A DNA stretch of 64,000 bases from Cyanoderma ruficeps. Taxonomy: Eukaryota; Chordata; Aves; Passeriformes; Timaliidae. The notes under the pieces were generated by a model. It was given only the letters and a program-made list of their open reading frames with translations. It was not told the DNA's origin and did no database searches. How positions within the stretch are numbered: position 1 is the stretch's first letter; each line of letters starts with the position of its first letter. The DNA lies in contig VZDJ01007747.1 in NCBI GenBank assembly GCA_008694505.1, positions 10,758,399 through 10,822,398 of the forward strand, written 5' to 3'. This document shows positions 24,859 through 38,035 of this stretch, piece by piece. Made by a program: the position numbers and the translations under genes.

Positions 24859-27800
24859 TCACATTTTAGAATTTCATAAGGATTTGTGTCTTTTATTAAA
24901 TGGTCAAAAATTCCATGGAAAGTGTATTATTCCTTGCTAAACCCTGCCATGTGTCATTGTCTACCTGTTTTTCTTTCGCACTGTAGATGTCCAAGGAGTC
25001 TAGTGAGACTCTTGAAGCTTTAAGTCTCTGCATTGCATGCAATGCTGTCTTCTTTTAATATTTGCAGGAAAATGCCAAGATGTTTCCCCAAACCCAAAGG
25101 CAACTTTTCTTACTTACCTAAAATTAATGGTAGGAATTTACAAGACATCTCCTTTTCTGTGTAGGACAAAAAGATTTTGGAAAACTCAGAAATCTGGACA
25201 TTTCTAAAAGTCCCCTGCTATGTTAAAGTAAAGCTGTAAACCACAAATAAGGGTTCTCAGGATTTTGCCTGGACAATCAAAACCTAGAAAATATTAAGTT
25301 ATTTTGAGCCTCAAAGAGCTGAAATATGGATACAGAAATAAAATTAACATCTGTGGAACTTCATTTTACTGTTCACTTTTTATGTTCATTTTAAATGAGA
25401 AATAATTATCTTCTCATCTTTTAAAACTGATGAAACCATAAATGCTCTGCATTACACTGATGCACAGGAGATTCCTATTTATCAAGCAAGTGTGCCCATT
25501 CCTATTTTTAGTTTAAAAGTTTGATCATCAAACAGAATGTGAGTAAATGATAAAGAAATTGCCTGTCCAGTTGGGCTTTGGTCATTTCTCATTCATTGTT
25601 GTATGTAGACTGCATTTTCTGGGGGTGCAAGTTCAGCTTCCACATCTGTGAACAAGATAATCTTATTTCAGAAATGTCCTGAAGAATTACCTTTAACTTG
25701 TTACTTCAAAAGGGGAAACTTGTGCTGAAACAGATCACTGTGTAGATTACACTGCTACAGTGTAGAGGTAGATATCACTTTAGTCTTAAGTCAGTGTTCA
25801 GGTTCAGGAACACCTTTCTGCTGAACCTAGTGCTGAACTTCATCTCACCCTGAGGAGCTGTGCATCTCATGAGAGAATTGCATGTTTCACAGGAAATACA
25901 AATAGGAACTGTTCGGAAAATGCAGTGTTGATTATTTGTTCTTGTTTGAAGAAAAAGCATTTTTCTGACATATTGATCGGATGGAGAGCCACTAGCTGGG
26001 TGTTAGGAGCTCCCTATTTTTATATCTTAGCGGTTAGCAACAAAAATGAGTAGGCAAATTTTATATGTGAAAAGAAAATGTAATTGGAAAATCATACTAT
26101 GTAAAATGCCTAGAGAAAGGAATCATTTAGTAAGAAACACTCCTAAATATTCTAATGATTTTACAAATAAATGGGTTTGTAGTTTCCTGTACAAAAGATC
26201 TTTTTTTCCTGGTTATTTTAATGAACTCTTTAATATCTGTTAAAGCTCACTCTCAATTTGACCAAGTTTTCTTGACTATATGTATTTGTCATGTAAAAAT
26301 AAATAGTGTTGAGAGGGTTTTTTAATATGTCTGGTTTTAATTCTCATCTCTAAAAATCTTCTTTTTAGTTGAGATAGTTGACCTTTAGGATGGCATTTTT
26401 CTTTCATTCTGTATTAAGATCAGATAATGTATTCCAAATAAAATCAATGAATCACAGAAAGAGTTGCACGGTAAGACTGCTGAAGAAGTATTTGTATTCA
26501 GTTCTGAGATGTGTAGATAAGTAATCTGTACGTTTGGAGAAAGGTATCTGTATTAAGTACTATTTTTGTGCTAGTGAGATGGAGGTCATTCCATAAAATT
26601 TCCTTCTTGCATTCATGCTTCGTAGAAGGATGACTGACTAACAGTTCTTAGTTGCTGTTACAGAATGTGAAGTTTCTGTTCTCTAAAGTGCTTTGAAGAC
26701 AGTGTGAGCAGCACCTTTTTCAATATGTCCTAGTGCAAATTCAAGAAATCAGTAGCAACATTTTTGCATTTGAAAGTAGCACAGCTGCCATTCTGGTGTT
26801 GTGGTTGAAAGATGACAAAAGGTGTACAGTAGGAATAGATCAATGACTAATATTTTTTTATAGATGAGCTTCTCTGCTTTCTCTCCTCTGACTAATCCAC
26901 TCTGTGCCATTCTTGGATTTTTTTTTTTTTTTAGCTCAGTAAGCCTTCTTACCATTTTATTAACAAAATCAACCCTTTCCTCCTCTCTGTTCATGTCTTT
27001 GTGGGCAATTTGTCCCTTCTTTCTTTGTATCTAAAATCTGAATACTTGATACATCATCTTCTACACTTATCTCTCTCTGCTCAACTCTGGGGGTTTTGCC
27101 TTCATCTCTTGCAGAATCAAATTCAAACCCTTTTCCACATTTTTAACAATGGGTCTTGCCTCACATATTTGAACTAATTGCCTCTTGTCCTTTATCTCTC
27201 CTGCTTCACATTACTGGTTTGTTTTTCATTGCTTCTCTTCTTGCTTCCTGTGACATGAATTGTATTTCTATTATATCCTCTTATTACAAACTCTTTCTAA
27301 AAAATTCCTTTGAGAAAATTCCTTATTCCTTTTGTATCCAAAACTTCCAGTTCTTATATATCTGCAGCAATGGCCTCTGAAAGCGTGTAGAGGATTAGAG
27401 GATTGGAAGCAATGGTACTGATAAATTAGCATGGAAAAATAAAGAGCAAGTGATGTGACACAAGACTGACTGGACTAGTGACATGGGTTCAGATTCTCTG
27501 ACCTGGCACTGGCTATTTTCCATGGCCTGCTACATTAGTTCTACAGCTGTAGTTGTTTTAGGTGGAATGGTTTACAAAACATAGAACATCAGCTGCCAGA
27601 GAAATGACAGAGAGAAATGACTAATGTCCTTTTTTAAGTAGGGAGGTTTGCTTTCTCTTTTTTTTTGCTTTTCACTTTACTGTCTCAGGCATGAATAATT
27701 CTATTCTATATTAAATGAATATGTAGTAGGTCTCCAGATTTTCATCACTAATGAAGACTAAGGGTAAAAAGCCCTGATCTGAAACAAAGCCTAAATGATC

Positions 27801-28634
27801 CTCCCTACCAAAAGAGATATTAAAGGAAACAGGAGAAATCTAATAAATTAAATCCCTCCCATATTCACCCTTGAAATGATTTGTCTTAGATATGATGTGC
27901 TCTGCAAAGCATCAGTATTCATGCCAGAGTAAACTGAATTAATAGTGCTGAAAACTGAATTATTTCAGAGCACAGATTTTGTTTTTTTCTACTGCAGTCT
28001 TCTTAAAAAAGAAAATGAAAATGTATGAACATTCTTCCATGAATTATTTTCTTATTTCTAGTATTTAACTTCACTAGGCCATCATTGTGCACCATTTCTG
28101 ATGGATAAGATATTCTTGCAGCAGCTGTAAACCATTATAGCTAAACCTTTTCTACTTTTGATGCATAAATTATTAGAAACATTTAGGTGGTGGAACAACT
28201 TCATTAGCCATCATTTCCCTTTCTGGTATATTGCAATAAATAGCCTCTATACAGCCTATAAAATAAAATTGTGTGGAGGGAAAATACAGTTGGGATGAAA
28301 TTGCTGATAGTTTTGACAGTGGAGGTTTCTTGGAAAGTGATGGTAAAAGGCAGTTTATGAAGTAAAGTTATGGTTTTAATTTGCTTGAAAAGAAGTTCAT
28401 CTATTAGATATCGAAATAAAAAAATATTCTAGAGAGTATCAAAATCTGAGATTTTACGTTTTTTGGGAATTGTGAATATTTTTGTTAGTTTCAACTTTGA
28501 AAATTGAGTTATAAAAGTCAATCGTTAAACAAACACCAAAATTTCCAATTGAAACATTTGTGTTCCTATGCTTCATAATTAAGCAGAATTTTTAATGAAC
28601 TTTATGCCACTGCTTTCAATGGGATCACTTTTAG
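24859..28634. other. Unique non-coding sequence
   Basis: No gene or repeat recognised apart from a T-run near 26919-26932. A pyrimidine-rich stretch at 26890-27310 contains many TCTC and CCTT words but has no clear family match. A minus-strand AG|GTAAGT (plus position about 25126-25133) has only a weak tract before it. Confidence 0.5.
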
Positions 28635-28765
28635 GAAGCACAGAAATAATTTGGTAAGTCGGGAGACTCTACGGCAAGATAGGACACCAACCTTAACTTT
28701 AGAGACGAACAGCGAGCATGGAACACCTGGGATGCATCACCTGATAGATGCTCCAACAGCTCAAG
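28635..28765 (+). CDS. Candidate internal coding exon, product unknown
   Basis: A 131-bp stretch has the marks of a real internal exon. On its left is CACTTTTAG|G, an acceptor with a short pyrimidine tract. On its right is CTCAAG|GTAAGG, a strong donor. Of the three plus frames only one is free of stops, giving 43 whole codons that start KHRNNLVSRETL and end HHLIDAPTAQ, with TPTLTLE in the middle. It would enter in phase 2 and leave in phase 1. The stretch holds at least four CpG dinucleotides in a CpG-poor background, as expected for selected coding sequence. The peptide is hydrophilic, rich in Thr, Arg, Glu and His, and lacks a membrane segment, so it looks like a linker or cytoplasmic tail. 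I do not recognise the protein and assign no function. No other exon is certain in the window, so flanking introns would be tens of kilobases long. It could still be a pseudo-exon. Confidence 0.5.
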
Positions 28766-31700
28766 GTAAGGCACAAATAAATATTCTGTGATTGGTATAT
28801 GCAGTGCAGATCCCTAGGCTATGAATAGGGTGGATTTGTACTGGGGCGGTTCCCTATTTTCTTGTTTGTACTCTTTTTTCCCTCTTGGATGTCAAATTAT
28901 TCTTAGGACCAAAACAAAGTAAGTAGGGCTATCCAGCTCACTTTCCATTAGGAATATCTCTGGAAGACTGATAGAAAGGATAAAATCAGTATTACCACTT
29001 CAGCTCTTTGACCGCCTCATCCAGAAAAATCTTGTGTGTTCTTTTCCACAGTTGTTTGTCCTCATTTCCCTGTTTAATGGACAACCTTAAGCATAAACCT
29101 GACTGAGTCCTGTCCTGAAACTGAAAACCTCCAGGTTCCCAGACACTGAAATATCAACCACAAGGACAAGTGAGTCCTCTAAAAAACAGCATTAATGCGG
29201 TTCCAGGTGGAAATAAATGTGACTTTTTTCCCTTTTGTATAGAACAGATTCTGCTTGCCATAACCTTGTCATTATTCAAAAAAGCCAGTCAGATTTCAAG
29301 GTCCATTAAAGAAACTGCTTCAGCAAACACTAGAAACTCCTTTAGAATGAAATTTTAATCTCAATTGAGATTCCATTTGTATGATTTTTGTCCAAAGTGA
29401 TTACAGATATTGCCATAGCCTGCAAAGTATTCAAATCAGAACAGGACATTTGAAATAACTGGGGTTTTTTTACTATTATCATTTTTTTCTATCTTTCATA
29501 ATAATCAAAAATCCTTTTTTTGAAATGGTTAGCAGAGGAAAATGCATTTTACTGAGGTCTTTGCACTGTGCATTTATAGCCGATAGAAGCAGCGTGCACT
29601 GATAGAGGAAAGGAGCAAAGGTGATGGACAAAAAGGACACGGCATCTCCTCTGGGAATTTTCACGTATAAGCTGGAAACTTAGATCCTGTAGTCTAAAAG
29701 TGGGCTTTCCTCTTACATATCATCTACTCTGTACAATGGATGCATTCTGCCATCTAGATATATTCCACTGAGCTTGTGATAATCTCAAGTGCATTTCTGA
29801 TGCTCCATTCAGTTTAAAAGTGATAGATGCATTTTGAAGCTCCTTTTACCCTGCTTTACACTTACATGCAGTTGAATGGTGAACAAACAGTCCAAAGAAG
29901 CCATTTCAAAGAGAAGAGTACACCAGAATCGTTGAAATCCATGCAAGAGTGTATGCATGTATACTCTACTAATGCCTTCCAAAGCACTCCATAAATTAAT
30001 AAATTTTAATAATTGATGGTGTAATCTTGAGGAAAGCAGTCACTGTGTTTTGAAGCCAGAGCATGACCAGAATGAAATACCACCATCAGGTCCAAGTAAG
30101 AAACACAAGCAATTCAATGCTGTTGAAAGATTATGTTGTATACAATTTCTCATAGTGACATTTTAAATATTATTCAGAGAAGAGGTAATTAGGAATTCAT
30201 GCCATTGGTGAGAAAGATTGGCCATATGTTATTGAAAGTTGCTAATATAGATCATTTCACTTTACACTGTATCTTTAAGTGCAGTATTTTAGAGCCCACA
30301 CTATCCATAGACACCCTTATTCTCTCTGTCTTGAAGGGAGATTGAATCGTTTTTGTTGTTCAGCCACGTATCTAAATGAGTAAGACAGGCTCATTGGCCT
30401 CTATAAAAATACCTATTTCTCTGGATAAAGGCAAATAATAATGACAAGAGTCAAAAAGATATCTGCCTGAATTGCCTGAATACTTTTTTGTACCAGAAAC
30501 ACTGTCTAAAAACTGAAGAGTTTAGTTCAGTGATGAATATTTCTCTGCAAGCTACTTATTTTTATGGTCAATGTAAGTTCACTGACTCTACGATTAAAAA
30601 TTATGAGGATCTTCCTTTACAATGTTGTGAATGTTTTTACTTTTGCTTGTCTATTTTTTTAAAGCCAAGTTCTGATTTTATTTTTCACATAAAGGCATGA
30701 ATCCATGAGAGAAAAATTTTGGAAGGTTATTGGTGATGTCAAGGGTTGAATGAAAGAAATTATGCTCTCTCTCCTCTGGTTGTCACTACTTTGCCTGGTA
30801 TAGTTTTGAAGAAAAATATATGAAAGATCCTTGGATCCTTAGTTCTTGGATCTATAAATGATAAGCTGTCTTTAGTTTTTGAGTTCTTGATTTTATAGGA
30901 TTAGCACATTAAATTTAATGCTAAGTCTGACTCTAAGACATATTTTTCACAATTCATGGTTCACCTTAAAATTTAGTCTATATTTAAATACAAGGTAAAT
31001 ATACATAGTGTAAAATAACTAGGGTAAAAGATTTCTTTTTGATTAGAAATGCAGCTCAGCAGATCTGTGATAAATGATGACATTATGTATATGCCAATCC
31101 CTTCTGGAAAATTGGAGTGATTCTAGACTTTGCCAAGAATTTGACATGCCACCCTAAATGTTTAATCAGGGATGCTGTGACATTCAATACTGCTTGTATA
31201 AATGTGTCAGTCTAATTTTTATTAATCCTCTTCAAAATGAAACTTTTCTGGAAAAAAGAAAAATCATGAGTGAACCAAACTAATGCTTATTAATGTTTCT
31301 CACTGGATATGATATAAATAATCTAAAGTTAACTATGATCCTCACTACACTGAGCACAAACTTACCTAGTAAAACTTTTGAGTTAAAATAGAACTCAGAG
31401 GAGTGCTGTGTCAAATTAATGATCGTGAAGCAAGGCTCACAGAGCATTAGTAGTCAGCTTCAGCTTCTGCCTCGGGTGAGACCAGGGACTAGATGCCATT
31501 CAGGAATCTGAACAAATTTTCTAAGTTAAAAATCTGTCCTTCAAAAACCAGAAGAGCCAAACGGGACTTTCCTGTGGCTTCTCCATTGCATGACTCTACT
31601 CTGGCCATGAAAAATACATATTTGATTTCAGATAAAGGCCAGGGAAGCCAATTAAGAAGAATCCTTTTTAAACTGTTGTTGCTGCAGATTAAAATTAGCT

Positions 31701-34700
31701 AGTACTTCCAATTCTGACAAGCTTTGCTTACATGTATTATCTTTCATTTTTACATATAATCTGAGGCTTTTAAAGGTGAGACTACATGCATAATTAAAAA
31801 GAATTTAGCAGAATTTAGGTTTATGGGTATGAGTTAAATTTCCCAATAGAGAATGTATTTTTGAATTAATATTTGTATTTCGTAATGATGCTCTTAGTGG
31901 TGTTTCTTCAGATTGTCTCTCATATACATTTTATTTGCTTTTCATCTCTGTTCTGGTATTGAAATAGAAAAGTAATGAGATTCTATTCTGCCATCAATAA
32001 GTGATAAATGTTTTACTAATGCCAGGTCTCCAGGCTTTAATTCCCAGTGCTTGTGAGAAAGTAATGGACCCCATCATACTTTACATATTGATTTTTATGT
32101 GTTCTGGCAGGGGATGCTGGGACATGCTGTGTTCGGGGTGTTGTTCATTAAACTCAGAACAGAAAACATGCTCCATAGGATGGACAAGGTAGAGGCATAT
32201 GCACAGAGGAAGCTGGTCAGTGTAATCTTTTGCAATTTTACAGAAAGTGTGATACTGAAGAATAAAAACACATTGTGAGACATTTTAAATATTAATGCAA
32301 TAGAGGATGAGTTTTCTCTTTCTATATAGCCAAAGCTTCCAGTCAAGTTGAAAGGGAAAAGGAACATTTTCTTATGCTGTTTCTCCCAATATTTCCAACA
32401 AGAAGTTGTACCATTTTAATTTTTTGACAAAATAATGAAGTAAGACTCTGACACCTTGACCAGCTCTGGATTGTAAAGCTATATACATCCTCTTATTTAA
32501 TCAACCCAAACGTGCAGAATTGCCATATTTGTCAGAACGTTTGAAAAGTGGGTACAATCAGAATCCCCAGGATCCTTTCTCAATGATGAGTAATTAGATG
32601 TGTTTAGTGGAAACAAATACTCTTGTTCTATATTTTCTTTGGTATAATGCTGTGGCCCAGAATATGTACTGCAGCACTTCTACCCAGACCTAATATCCAC
32701 CTCTGCTGCTGGGTGGGAAGAAAAGGTACATCTCAGGATTATATTCAGAAGTACAGATTATGTCTAAAAAGATACATCAGGTAATCCAGAGCTTTCATGG
32801 TTCCTGTAGATTCAACAGGTTTCTTTAAAATTGGTACTTATCTGTTACTACAGAGTTTTTATTATTTAAGGTAAAGAAAATTCCTATTTAACTTCCTATA
32901 GTCATGTTTGAGGAAGAATTATGTGATAGACATACTCTCTGAAATAATTTATATAGAAGCACCAAATATTTCCATCATATAGAGAAAAAAATTTAATATG
33001 GAGAAGGATTTGGAATTCCTAAGAGAGAAAAAATATTTGTGGTTTATCTTGTTTAAGGTCTATTAAGATGCTAACTTTCTTATCTGGTAGTTGGATCTAT
33101 CATCTTATCTGCTCATCCATCATTCTTTTAATGTACTCAGTCATCATTCTTCTATCATCAGCAAGAAGTTGGTATATCCAGCAACGAGCTGAAATGCAGG
33201 ACTAAAGCAAAAGGAGAGCAATGAATGATGGAGATGGAATCTCGTCTTTCTTACTGTTTTAAAACCCCTCTTGCCATGTCACTGAAGTCCTAAATTTAGT
33301 CACAAATGCATTCACTTTGTCTGCTTGAGATTTCTGTAAATTATATTGTGTCAGCCTGAGAAAATAGCAGCCTGCCCATTTGTTCTTTCCTGCCCCCACC
33401 CAAAACAACCTCCCAGTCACCCTGAGAGATGGTAAATTCATGACCTTCAATGTAATTCATGATTAGATGAAGGATGAGAATGCTTTAATATAGCTGCTGA
33501 GGGCACTATGCTGTTAAATGTTGCTGGGGACACTGGAACAAAATATTGTTTGTCAAGATACTTCTTTTTCCCCTTACAGCACTTTCAAATTTATGTTTGT
33601 GTGTGTTTATGCGTAGTTGCAAATTTTGAATCTTACAAATGTCTCCAGCCTAAGCTGAAGAGGCGGTCCCACAACTAATGTGGCTGCTTTGGGGAAGGGT
33701 GGAGAGGATTGACTATGGACAAAATAGTATTGATCCAAGGCTATCTTGTTTACTCCACTTGAAATATTTAAGTTGCATTAACCGTATGCTCAATTTGGGC
33801 ATTACTTGGAGTTTGATAACAAGTTGGGAAGATAAAGAAAAGACATGCGGGCCAACATGAATCCATTTGTTTGCTGTGTGATGGCAGTAACCTCCCAGGC
33901 CTTAAACACAGAGGAAAAAAAAATTCTAGACACAAAAAATCCCTTACTGAATATGTGAGGAATAGGCTTACAAATAGGGTTTCTGAAAAGAGCCCCACGT
34001 GAAATCAGAAGAAAATACAGAGAGAAGTGTTTGATATTAAAACTGCCTATGATTTGACCATGTTTGATCAAATGTTCAGCAACTCAGGAAAAGTAGCACT
34101 TAGATTTTCTATATTATAGAAGACAATGAAAAACAGGAATATAAAATATATAAATGACTGGGAAAAAATGATCTTTTACTGTAGAGCACAAAATAATGTT
34201 TGCCTTCTAGGACGCAAAAGCAGGAGCGCCCTTTTAATCACCCTAAAGACTGTATCATGATGTACCAAGCCCACCGTTCCCTAGTTACTTCAGCAGTGCA
34301 GTAAAGTCATATTTGCTATTTATATCCCAGCAGTAAAACTGAGGACAACTTGCCCTGGTCTTTTGGAGGCAACCTGAGCATATAGAATAAGAAAAAGAGA
34401 TGAGAAAAGCTGTGTAGTCTTCAGAGTTTCCTAAGGTGCCTTTTATGGCAGAATGATTTCTAGCCTCAGCGTAAAACAACTACTACCTGATCGATGTATC
34501 ACATAAATTGCTTTACTCTGTTATCTTACAGAGCATTGTTTGGTTCATAATTTGCTTTTGAAATGTTTTATTTTACAGCACACTCATAACAGTAACTGCC
34601 ATAACTTAAATGATGTTTTAATATCAAGAGATCTCATTATAACACTGTGCTTATTCAGTTTTTGCTGATATGTGAAGCAAGAATGCCAGCTGTTCTGGTT

Positions 34701-37362
34701 GCATTACTGGGTTCATGGATTACTAAAAAGAAAATTAATGCACTCATTATTCTTTTTTTTTCCCACTGAGTAGCATTTAGAGGCTCTAGTCAGAATTAGT
34801 CTCATTATTATAGATGTTGTATAAACATTAAAGATGCCCTTGCATGGTAAATACAACATGTTGTTATTGTTTAGTTTAATGTTAGAACAAGCTGAGCTTT
34901 GTTTACAGTTTCAGAAAGAGGTCATGTTTAAATGTTGTTCATATTTAACTAATACATTTAATTCTGTCATCCAAAACCTGCATGAAGACTAAAAAATTGT
35001 GTATCTTAGATCTAAGGTTACATAGAAAACTGTCTAATATGTACTTCAAAAATTTTGTACTGACAGCCTAAATATTGTATTGCATACTGATCCGGGGGTG
35101 GAGAAATGGAAGTAAAACAAATTGTTTTCCATCACAAAACAACACTGAATATAGTAGCACTATTTTATTTACAGTGTAGATGCTTATTTAATAAATTTAT
35201 TGGTAGCAACCTAAAGAAAATTGAACCAAGTAGAAAAAAATGTAGCATTTCATCACATACTGAAAGAAGAATGTGTGCAGACATGTTGCAATTTATTGAA
35301 ATGTACTGTATTTTGATATACATTTCATACTGCAGGCAAGAAAATTTATCTTTATATTGTACATTATTATCATATGTGTCAAATAGAACTTTCATTTGTC
35401 ACATTTCAAAGAAAATATAGGCTCATTTCAGGAAGGCAGTTATCACTCTATATGTATGTTTGCCATATTTATTTTAAAGTCTTAACCATCACCTCAACTT
35501 GATTTTTCTTGGAAAGCTAGAAAGAAATGACCATATTTCTCACTATTGAAGGGAGAAAACTCATGAGAAAATTGGTAAGATCTCTAAAGATTTTTGTAGC
35601 ATTAGCTCATCTGGAGTGTGATATCAAGAATAAAGGGGTGCAGGGCTTTTTTGCCATGGTGTTCTAGCAAACATGTGGAATGAGCCTGTTCTTGGAATCA
35701 GCAACGTCCTCATGCAAAGAAGAGGCTGTAAAAACATTGTCAGTGATTTGAAGTAATTGAAACATTTTTAGCTCTGCTTCTTAAAAACCACTTTTACATC
35801 AGTAAATCATGCCAAAATGTCTGAATTCTTTGCGAAAGGGAAGATTCAAAATTTTGCCCAAAATTTTCTTAGAAAAAATTTTCATACTTCATATGCTATC
35901 ATTAAGTGACAAACCTCAAATAGCAAATAACTTACTTTGATTATACTAAAAAATAAAGATCAACAGTTCTGTTTCTTTTCAGTTATTGGCTACGAGAAGC
36001 TTCAAATTTATTAGCCTGGGATCAGAAAGGTCAGTGAGGATCTAGTAATGAGTCAAGTAAGTGACAGATTTTTTCTAATTTTTGTTTTTTTTAAGAATCC
36101 CTGCTTTTGAAAGAAAAAAAAATGTTCCAGATTCTTTGATGGCTACCTTATTTTGTAGGTATCTAAAAGAAAAAGTTTAAAAATTAATATGAGAAAATAG
36201 ATTATACATTGCTTTTTCTCATTTTGCTTTCAGCTGCATGTTTTCATATAAAAATTATTTAAGAATGCACTAAACTTTGAAATTATATTGTTACAAAAAC
36301 ATTATTTCATACAGGAATAGCAATTAGCAATGATTACTTGGAAAAAAAATGCAACTCATTTGTATAAATTGATAGCTCAGAGGAACCCCAGAACTATAAA
36401 ATAAATACCCATAGCATTACATGAGATAAATGCAGCTTCTGCAGAAATCATTTTCAAAGCTTAATTAGAAACTTTTATTTCTGACAGAAATCTATGCCTT
36501 GAATTAGCAAATGCAATAAAATATTCAGACTAGAACTTCACCTTTTTCCTTTACCCTTCGAGACATGCCTTAAATGGGAATGGAACACGTACAGGGTATT
36601 TTTTAACATTATAGACAGAGTAGAATCTTCAGCGTAGCAATCGTTTCATATTGCTGTGTTGTCTATGGTTTAGCAGGATGTACAACATGTAACATATTAC
36701 ACTGCAGTGTGTCCCAGAACCAACTCATCACTTTTAGCAACAATCTGTGGCTACAGTAGCTGGGTATGGTCACTATGGTGCACAGAAAGTATTTTCTATA
36801 TTCATTTGGTTTTTTGACATTATCACATCCTTTAACACTTTGTCAACAAAAACGCCAACTATTTTTGTTCTATAACATAAGAGAAATGCCAATAATTCAG
36901 TTACAGAAGATTGATTCATATCCAAAAAAAAATTAATGTCATTTACCAATGCCAAAGATTGAAGCTCAGCACAGAGAATAAAAATGTAATACAGTAATAT
37001 GTTATGTATCAGGCAACCTCACAGGCTAATTTTTTGTCAAAGTTTATACATGCAATAATGTATATGAGCATGTCTCAACCTTCATAATTATGACACAACT
37101 CTCAGAATGTATAGTAGATGTTTTAATTTTAGGAAAATTCTATTTTGGGAGCATTGTGGTAAAACTTGCTATATTTCACTATAACAAGATTTGGGGTTTT
37201 TACAAAGATTAATTTTATGCAACACACAGATCAGTCAGAGCTCAAAGAGTGACTAAATTAAACCCAGGTTGCACTTTAATGCAATGTGATTGCTGATTGA
37301 CAAGTATTGCAATATGTAAATATTCAATTCTCAGCTGCCAGTTAAGATCCAATTAGTGAGGG
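28766..37362. other. Unique non-coding sequence
   Basis: No further exon, RNA gene or mobile element is recognised in these 8.6 kb. Frames of up to 104 codons (35106-35420, plus) are compositionally ordinary for AT-rich DNA. A minus-strand AG|GTAAGT near 31363 has a poor pyrimidine tract. The CR1-like word ATTCTGTGATTGG near 28785 is isolated and not taken as an element. Confidence 0.5.
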
Positions 37363-37369
37363 ATGCTTC

Positions 37370-38035
37370 TGACCAAAATAAGGTGCAAACAAGACCATAT
37401 GCCAGTCAGTAGTATGGGTTTTATTTAACAGTAGATGTGAGGTAGAGAGAAGGAAATCAAAGAGAAAGAAATAGAAGAAAGAGAAAGAAATAAAAGAGGG
37501 ACAGGGAAGAAGAGAGAGAAGGAGAGAGGGCGAGGAAGGAGGGGGGACTGAGAAAGGGAGAAAGAGAAAAGGAGGGAAAGGGAGTTAGGGCAGTAAAGAG
37601 AGAGGAACACAGAGAGAGAAATCAAGCTATCAAGAGGTAGTCACCACTAGTGTCCTGTTGGTCCTTCTTCACCCTGGGCTTCTTTGTAGTGGGGGTCCCA
37701 TAGTCGTTCTTCTGGGGGGTACTGTCTTTATACAGTCCTAGTTCCAGGTATCCAGGAGGTGTATTTCCATAACTTGCAGTGACCTTTGGTCGGGTGATAT
37801 GTGTATGAGTAGTTTGCCACAGTGGGAATTCTTGTCCGGACATGTTGACCATAATGTTCTTACCAGACGTCACTTCTGCCAGGGCTGGAATTAGCGTCCT
37901 CCTGTCTCAGATTCCTCCATTCCCCCCATCTGTGCTTATTGCAAGTTGTCAGTGTGGGGGTTTATCTTATGTCATGTTCCTTCCGTGGCCTTGACAGTGT
38001 TTGAGACAGGTAACTGTGCCCTTTAAGGCCTTACA
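37370..38035 (-). mobile_element. Probable solo LTR of an endogenous retrovirus, minus strand
   Basis: Read on the minus strand, this region has the layout of a retroviral LTR. A U3-like part is followed by a TATA box (TATAAA; plus 37727-37732), then a long C/T-rich stretch of about 180 bases, then an AATAAA signal (plus 37420-37425) and a short 3' segment. The chosen limits start with TG and end with CA on either strand. They are flanked by ATGCTTC (37363-37369) and ATACTTC (38036-38042), which match at 6 of 7 bases and may be a decayed target-site duplication. A longer version ending at 38110 with flanks GCTTC/ACTTC is also possible. No gag, pol or env sequence is adjacent, so this would be a solo LTR left after recombination. 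The 83-codon and 66-codon minus-strand frames here are by-products. The family is not identified. Confidence 0.55.
37438..37621. repeat. Purine-rich GA low-complexity tract
   Basis: Almost pure A and G on the plus strand (GAGAGAAAGAAA, GGAGGG and similar), hence C/T-rich on the minus strand. It lies between the TATA box and the AATAAA signal of the minus-strand LTR, so it belongs to the R/U5-like part of that element rather than being an independent microsatellite. Such tracts can form triplex DNA. Confidence 0.85.

Noticed and set aside
24749..24940. 63-codon Phe/Trp-rich frame
   Set aside because: Produced by the T/G-rich low-complexity tract.
28775..28800. CR1-like terminus word ATTCTGTGATTGG
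   Set aside because: Isolated short match with no upstream CR1 sequence; it lies just after the exon candidate's donor and is probably coincidence.
37622..37873. 83-codon minus-strand frame
   Set aside because: Falls in the U3-like part of the minus-strand LTR and is not a gene.
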